From Thiohalocapsa sp. (lineage in GTDB: Bacteria > Pseudomonadota > Gammaproteobacteria > Chromatiales > Chromatiaceae), in NCBI RefSeq assembly GCF_022340605.1, contig NZ_JAJDNQ010000117.1:1-45367 (forward strand): a DNA stretch of 45,367 nucleotides, given 5' to 3'. This document shows, in pieces, positions 41,155-45,367 of this stretch (position 1 is its first letter; each line of letters opens with the position of its first letter). The notes below the pieces were generated by a model, which had not been told where the DNA came from, searched no databases, and saw nothing but the letters and a program-made list of their open reading frames with translations. The position numbers and the translations under genes were made by a program.

Positions 41155-41499
41155 TTATTGGAATGCGCGCGCGGCAATCACTGCCTGCGCCGCCCACAGC
41201 CCGGAGGCCAGGAACACGAAGCCCACGAGCGTCATCGCCGTGGCCCTGAGCGCGATGGGCTTCATGTAGTCCATAAAGACATCGCGGATGCCGACCCAGG
41301 CGTGCGCCAGCAGGATCGGAATGAACAGCAACAGCCCGAGCGCCACCCACGGACTCGCCGCCCATGCCACCAGTTCGGCGTGGCTCGCCGGCGGCGCCAG
41401 CGCGAAATGCAGCGCCAGGTACACACCGAACAGCCCGAGATAAACGGCCGTCACCCGCTGCAGAAACCAGGCCTTGAGCCCCGATGCGCGCCGGCTCAC
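41155..41499 (-). CDS. sdhD: succinate dehydrogenase membrane anchor, SdhD
   Basis: The protein has 114 residues with three membrane helices. GLKAWFLQRVTAVYLGLFGVY matches the SdhD N-terminus with the heme-region arginine, and ALLLFIPILLAHAWVGIRDVFMDYMKP-like segments carry the heme histidine (HAWVGIRDVFMDY). The start is GTG at 41499, overlapping the sdhC stop (GTGA). It ends 21 bp before sdhA. Confidence 0.93.
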   Translation of the reverse strand: MSRRASGLKAWFLQRVTAVYLGLFGVYLALHFALAPPASHAELVAWAASPWVALGLLLFIPILLAHAWVGIRDVFMDYMKPIALRATAMTLVGFVFLASGLWAAQAVIAARAFQ

Positions 41500-41873
41500 A
41501 GCAGCATCCCCCCGGCGACGAACAGCGTCACCACCAGCGCCGCCGTCAGTGCGGTCCAGGCGCTGCGCCGCGCCGTCGGCCGGTCCACGCCCAGCCCGAG
41601 ATCAATGAGCAGGTAACGCACCCCGGCCAGCAAGTGATGCAGCAGCGCCCAGGCCAGCACCAGCAGCGCGAGCCGCACCAGCGGGCTCGACAGGAAGGCC
41701 GCCGAGGCCGCAAAGCCCGCGGGGCTTGCCAGCGCCTGCGCCAGCAGCCAGGCAAACACCGGGACGGATAGCACCATCAGCACCCCGCTGACGCGGTGCA
41801 GAATCGACACGACGCCGCCCACCGGCAGGTGGATGCGCCAGAGCTCCAGGAACACGGGACGGTTGGTTGTCAT
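41496..41873 (-). CDS. sdhC: succinate dehydrogenase cytochrome b556 subunit, SdhC
   Basis: The protein has 125 residues. Visible are NRPVFLELWRIHLPVGGVVS, SILHRVSGVLM with the quinone-site Ser and Arg, and the heme-ligand region LHHLLAGVRYLLIDLG, which is the conserved SdhC pattern. It begins the sdhCDAB operon; AGGAAG precedes its ATG. A 455-bp gap separates it from the divergent PIN gene. Confidence 0.95.
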   Translation of the reverse strand: MTTNRPVFLELWRIHLPVGGVVSILHRVSGVLMVLSVPVFAWLLAQALASPAGFAASAAFLSSPLVRLALLVLAWALLHHLLAGVRYLLIDLGLGVDRPTARRSAWTALTAALVVTLFVAGGMLL

Positions 41874-42328
41874 TGCTTCCTCGGCGGCACGGCGATCGAT
41901 AACCCGCTCGCCGTGGGTGGTAAGACCGCGCGTCCGGCGGTTCGTTGTCTGTTCCGCGGCCGCGTAGACCGGGCAGTTTATCCGGTCTCAGCCTATCGGG
42001 AATCGCCACGCGCAATCCCCGAATCTGACCGCGAGACTTTTTGTGCAGTGCAGCAGGGTATCGGCGGTCCGTCGCCGCCGCAAGCGGCAGAGACCAATAG
42101 TCAGCATCTCCGCGGCCGATAACGTCCCATGCGCAGCTCCGGTCTCGACAGCCGCCGACGAAGCGGTGCCGCAACGCCCGGCCCGCGGCGTCTGGACGCC
42201 GGTGTTGCGCTTGCACCAGCCTCGCGCACTGACTAGCTCTGGACGGATGCGGAGGCGCCGAGTGACGTTAATCCAAACGACTTCGGATCGGACAGCCGAG
42301 CCGGGGCAACCACCGGCCCCGCCGACGG
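41874..42328. other. 455-bp divergent region between sdhC and the PIN gene
   Basis: No gene is supported. A weak minus-strand -10-like TAAACT (about 41976-41981) could serve sdhC, but its -35 is poor. No antitoxin gene could be read before the PIN gene: the frame that ends at its start codon is only about 31 codons and has no start. Confidence 0.45.
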
Positions 42329-42745
42329 ATGATCATCGCGGACACCGGTTTCTGGGTCGCGCTGCTGTTTCGGCGCGACACGCATCACGCCCCCGCTGCC
42401 GAAGCCTACGCGCGGTTCAAGGGGCAGCTGGTCACCACTTGGCCGATCCTGACCGAGACGTCCCACCTGCTGGCCCGGCGGGTCAGTCCCGATGCCGCAC
42501 CTGCCTTGCTGGAGGGCGCCGGGCGCGCCTACCGGATCTGGGAGCTGCCGGCGGATGCAGCGGCGCGGGCGTCCCTGCTGATGCGCCGCTATGCCGCACT
42601 CCCCATGGACCTGGCGGATGCCTCGGCGGTGCTGCTCGCGGAGCACCTGGGTGACGGCCGAATCCTGAGCACCGACCGGCGCGACGTCGAGACCTACCGC
42701 TGGAAGCATCGCTTGCCCTTCCGGAATCTCTTGTTGCCGGGCTGA
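42329..42745 (+). CDS. PIN-domain ribonuclease, VapC-like
   Basis: The protein has 138 residues, one PIN domain. The acidic metal site is complete: Asp5 in MIIADTGFWVAL, Glu43 in PILTETSHLLAR, Asp97 in MDLADASAVLLAEH and Asp116 in ILSTDRRD. PIN proteins cut RNA, often as toxins with a neighbouring antitoxin. None is seen upstream, and downstream is a large unrelated gene, so it may be an orphan or use a distant or protein-free control. It borders the TIR gene on the same strand (169-bp gap), which could make it part of a defence region. Confidence 0.85.
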   Translation: MIIADTGFWVALLFRRDTHHAPAAEAYARFKGQLVTTWPILTETSHLLARRVSPDAAPALLEGAGRAYRIWELPADAAARASLLMRRYAALPMDLADASAVLLAEHLGDGRILSTDRRDVETYRWKHRLPFRNLLLPG

Positions 42746-42791
42746 TCGAGCCTAACCAGGCGCCCCTCTGGGGCCGCCGAGCCCTGGGACC

Positions 42792-42843
42792 GCCGAGTTG
42801 CACTCGGCCCGCCGCCGGCGCGGCTCGATGCCGCGCCGGCGGC
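42792..42843 (+). terminator. pair of hairpins between the PIN and TIR genes
   Basis: GCCGAG/CTCGGC (42792-42808) is followed by a perfect 14-bp stem, GCCGCCGGCGCGGC / GCCGCGCCGGCGGC, with loop TCGAT (42811-42843). No T-tract follows. It may end the PIN transcript or shield the TIR gene from readthrough. Confidence 0.5.
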
Positions 42844-42914
42844 GTTGCGGCCTCCAGGGACCGTTGCGGGGCGCCGCGGGCGCGCGCTATGCTCGACCCG
42901 CCCCCAGCAGCGCG

Positions 42915-45367
42915 ATGGATGCGCCCATGACCGACGCCGGCTACCCCTTCCAGCTCTTCCTGAGCTACGCCCGCAAGGACAATCAGCCGCCGCCTGAGGC
43001 GGCGGGCGCCGAGGGCTGGGTGACAGCCTTCGAGCGCACACTGCGCGAGCGCCACGGCCGCTGGTCCAGCCGAGCGCTCAACATCTTCTTCGACCAGCAG
43101 TCCATCGACGACTGCAGCGACTGGCGCCGCAGGCTGTCCGAGGGTCTGCGCCAGTCCCGGCTGTTGCTGGCCTTCCTGTCGCCCAACTACATCTGCTCCG
43201 CGAACTGCCTCTGGGAGTGGGAGGAGTACCTCAAGCGCGAGCACACCAGCGCCCGCGGCGACGACGGCATCCTGCCGGTGTTCTTCGTCAAGCCGCGGGA
43301 TCTGACCATCGGCGACGAGGAGGCCATCGCCGACTGGCTCGCGCGTATGGAGCGCTGCTACCCCTGGTTCCGCGTCCCGCCGGCCCTGCTCGCCGGCGAC
43401 GCCGAGCGCATGGCCCGCGCCTTCGCCCGCGACCTGCACCGCCGCCAGCGCGGCCTGTCCCTGGAGCTGGCGGACTGGTACCGCGCGGGTCCAGGGGTGC
43501 TGCGCGAGTTGGACGCCGCCGCCCGCAGCGCCGAGGTCACCGCCCGCGCCAGGGCCGAGGCCGGGGCCAAGCGCGGCGGCCTGCTCGGCTGGCTTCGGGG
43601 CCGCGCACCCGCCACCACCGCCCCGCCGACCCCGGACCCGCAACAGCTCGCCGCGCGCATGGACGCCATCGGCCGCCACATCGCCCGGCGCCTGAACCGC
43701 ATCCGGCTCGCGGACCTCGCGCCCACCAACGTCGCCCGCGGCCACGAGCACTTCGTCGGCCGCCACGCCGAGCTGACCGCCTTGCACGACACCCTCATCG
43801 GCGGCGGCGAGGACGCCAGTCCCCGCGGCGGCGGCTGCGGCCTCATCGCCGCCGCCCACAGCCCCGGCGGGCTCGGCAAGACCGCGCTCGCCCGCCAATA
43901 CGCCCACGCCTACGCGGAGTACTACGCCGCCGGCGGCACCTGGGAGGTCCCCTGCGAGGGCGCCCGGGAGCTGGGCGAGGCCCTGCTGCGGCTGGTGGAG
44001 CGCGGCGGCGCCTTCGCGTCCATGGGCGCGGAAGTCGGCATCCCGCTGGCGCTGACGGACGCGCAGAAGCAGGACTTCAGCGCCGTCATGGGCGCCGTCA
44101 TGGACTACCTGCGCCGGGTCACCGAGCGCCGCGCGCCGCTGCTGCGCGAGCGCCTGGCGCTGCCCGCCGACTGCCCGGCGGCGGACGCCGCGAAGCTGCT
44201 GCCCCCCGCCGGGCAGCCGCGGGCGCTGCTGATCCTGGACAACGTCACCGACCCCGCGCTGCTCGGCGCGAGCCAGCTCGGCGACCTGCCCAACGCCGAC
44301 TGGCTGGAGGTCATCGTCACCACCCGCCTTGACCCGGCCGACTTCGGCGCCGGCGCCCGCTGGCACCACGCCATCGAGGTCCCGCCGCTGCCGCCGGGCG
44401 ACGCGCTGGACCTGCTGCGAGACTTCCAGCCGGAGCGCCGCTTCGCCGCCGACCCCGCCGCGGAGGCCGCCGAGACCGAGGCCGCCCGCCACATCGTCGC
44501 CGCCCTGGGCGGCTACACCCTGGCCGTGGAGCTGGTGGGCGCGCACCTCGGCACCCACGCCGGCGCGCTGACGCCGCGGGGCTTCGTCGAGCGCTTCCGC
44601 GCCGAGGGGCTCATGGACATCGTCGACCCGCTCGCGGACGAGGACCGCGTCGCCGCGCAGATCCGCCACCAGCAGCGCCAGGTGGGCACCGTGCTGGACT
44701 GGTCCCTGGCCCGGCTCTCCGCGACCGCGCGCACCGCGCTCGGCTTCGCCGCCCTGCTACAGCCGGACCGCGTACCGCTGCCGTGGCTGCAATGGCTGAC
44801 ACGCAATCGCCACCCGGACGCCCTCACCGAGCGCCCCGGCCACCCGGACCCGTGGGTGTCCGTCTGGCAGTCGCTCACCGGGCTGCGGCTGCTCAAGCCC
44901 GCCGGCGAAAGCGCTCCGGAGCGCCGCGGCCCGGCGCCGCCGCCGACCCTCGCCGCCATCCACCGTCTCGTCGCCGCCCACGCCGCCGCGACCGACCCGG
45001 AGCCGGCGCGTACCTGGGCAGAGCTGGACAATTTCCTCGACGCTCTGACCACCGCATTCGAGCAGCAGGTGGGCCAGGGCGACGACGACTGGCTCCGTGC
45101 CCAGCACCCCTGGCTGCTGGAGCACCTGGCCCACCTGATCGCGCCGGCGGGCGACGCCCGCCCCGCCCACCCACCCACCCCGACCCTGCTCCGCTCCGCC
45201 GGCGTCGCCGCGAGCTACGAGGCGCAGCACGGCGCCTTCGCCCGCGCGCTTCGGCTCACCGAGCAGATCCTTGCAGAGCAGGAGCGCATCCTCGCCGCGA
45301 CGCCGGCGACGGACCCGGCCCACGCCCAGGCCGCCCGCGATGTCTCCGTGAGCCTGAACAAGCTCGC
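42915..45367 (+). CDS. TIR-STAND NTPase-TPR protein, partial (runs off the window)
   Basis: Direct translation gives 817 uninterrupted residues to the window's end. A TIR domain (about 10-150) has FLSYARKD at 15-22 and SPNYICSANCLWEWEEY, where Glu101 matches the catalytic Glu of NAD-cleaving TIRs. After a linker (about 190-290) comes an NTPase with FVGRHAEL, Walker A SPGGLGKT (316-323; the first Gly is Ser), Walker B ALLILDNVTD (Asp442), VIVTTR near 471, and GGYTLAVELVGAHLG in place of the NB-ARC GLPL segment. A helical arm follows, and the visible end (ERILAATPATDPAHAQAA, RDVSVSLNKLA) is TPR-like. Bacterial TIR-STAND proteins are phage-sensing and NAD-depleting. ATG 42927 is an alternative start. 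The 3' end is missing. Confidence 0.9.
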   Translation, partial: MDAPMTDAGYPFQLFLSYARKDNQPPPEAAGAEGWVTAFERTLRERHGRWSSRALNIFFDQQSIDDCSDWRRRLSEGLRQSRLLLAFLSPNYICSANCLWEWEEYLKREHTSARGDDGILPVFFVKPRDLTIGDEEAIADWLARMERCYPWFRVPPALLAGDAERMARAFARDLHRRQRGLSLELADWYRAGPGVLRELDAAARSAEVTARARAEAGAKRGGLLGWLRGRAPATTAPPTPDPQQLAARMDAIGRHIARRLNRIRLADLAPTNVARGHEHFVGRHAELTALHDTLIGGGEDASPRGGGCGLIAAAHSPGGLGKTALARQYAHAYAEYYAAGGTWEVPCEGARELGEALLRLVERGGAFASMGAEVGIPLALTDAQKQDFSAVMGAVMDYLRRVTERRAPLLRERLALPADCPAADAAKLLPPAGQPRALLILDNVTDPALLGASQLGDLPNADWLEVIVTTRLDPADFGAGARWHHAIEVPPLPPGDALDLLRDFQPERRFAADPAAEAAETEAARHIVAALGGYTLAVELVGAHLGTHAGALTPRGFVERFRAEGLMDIVDPLADEDRVAAQIRHQQRQVGTVLDWSLARLSATARTALGFAALLQPDRVPLPWLQWLTRNRHPDALTERPGHPDPWVSVWQSLTGLRLLKPAGESAPERRGPAPPPTLAAIHRLVAAHAAATDPEPARTWAELDNFLDALTTAFEQQVGQGDDDWLRAQHPWLLEHLAHLIAPAGDARPAHPPTPTLLRSAGVAASYEAQHGAFARALRLTEQILAEQERILAATPATDPAHAQAARDVSVSLNKL

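Noticed and set aside
41874..42328. Strong sdhC promoter
   Set aside because: Only a weak TAAACT was seen with no acceptable -35; not strong enough for a feature of its own.
42237..42332. Possible short antitoxin ending at the PIN start
   Set aside because: The frame is about 31 codons after a stop, has no start codon or ribosome-binding site, and shows no DNA-binding pattern.
42483..44669. Long minus-strand frame (728 codons) opposite the TIR gene
   Set aside because: It has no recognisable domain and is Gly/Ala/Arg rich, the normal mirror of a GC-rich gene; the plus strand has complete TIR and NTPase motifs.

Overview
The window reads as chromosomal DNA of a GC-rich gammaproteobacterium. 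This rests on gene order (trxB, aat, bpt, infA, clpA, clpS, cspD, icd, with ftsK-lolA alongside, in the same relative orientations as in Escherichia coli), on an sdhCDAB operon followed by sdhE, and on an E. coli-like NADP isocitrate dehydrogenase. Composition does not let me name a genus. Hand-counted lines run from about 53% GC in one polysaccharide gene to 78% in ribBA.

Layout. 1-349: duplicated palindromic repeats. 350-2680: split transketolase (two overlapping genes) plus a small cupin gene. 2727-4372: larE and a secreted DUF302 protein, divergent. 4593-10807: a minus-strand surface-polysaccharide block with two different Wzx-type flippases, a sulfotransferase, a glycosyltransferase-like protein and a secreted TPR protein. 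11027-21623: a long minus-strand series, ftsK-lolA-ribE-ribBA-ribH-nusB-thiL-pgpA-parC (cell division, lipoprotein transport, riboflavin and thiamine cofactors, phospholipid synthesis, chromosome decatenation). 21826-24158: an SGNH hydrolase and a membrane protein. 24280-34489: trxB, a COG3146-type acyltransferase, then the N-degron module aat/bpt ... clpA/clpS with infA, cspD and icd. 35071-38095: tcdA, tatD and a secreted metallophosphoesterase. 38284-41873: sdhE and sdhCDAB. 42329-45367: a PIN-domain nuclease and a large TIR-NTPase-TPR protein that runs off the window.

Two layers stand out. First, at least 24 copies of a palindromic REP-like element, headed GTGGGAG, sit only between genes: singly, as inverted pairs, and as two head-to-tail arrays of exact 44-bp and 50-bp period. 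One array lies inside the riboflavin operon. No REP-associated transposase (RAYT) is present here. Second, the right end holds the best candidate for an immune system: a TIR-STAND protein of more than 817 residues with NLR-like architecture, next to a PIN nuclease gene. Most of the rest is well-conserved housekeeping DNA.
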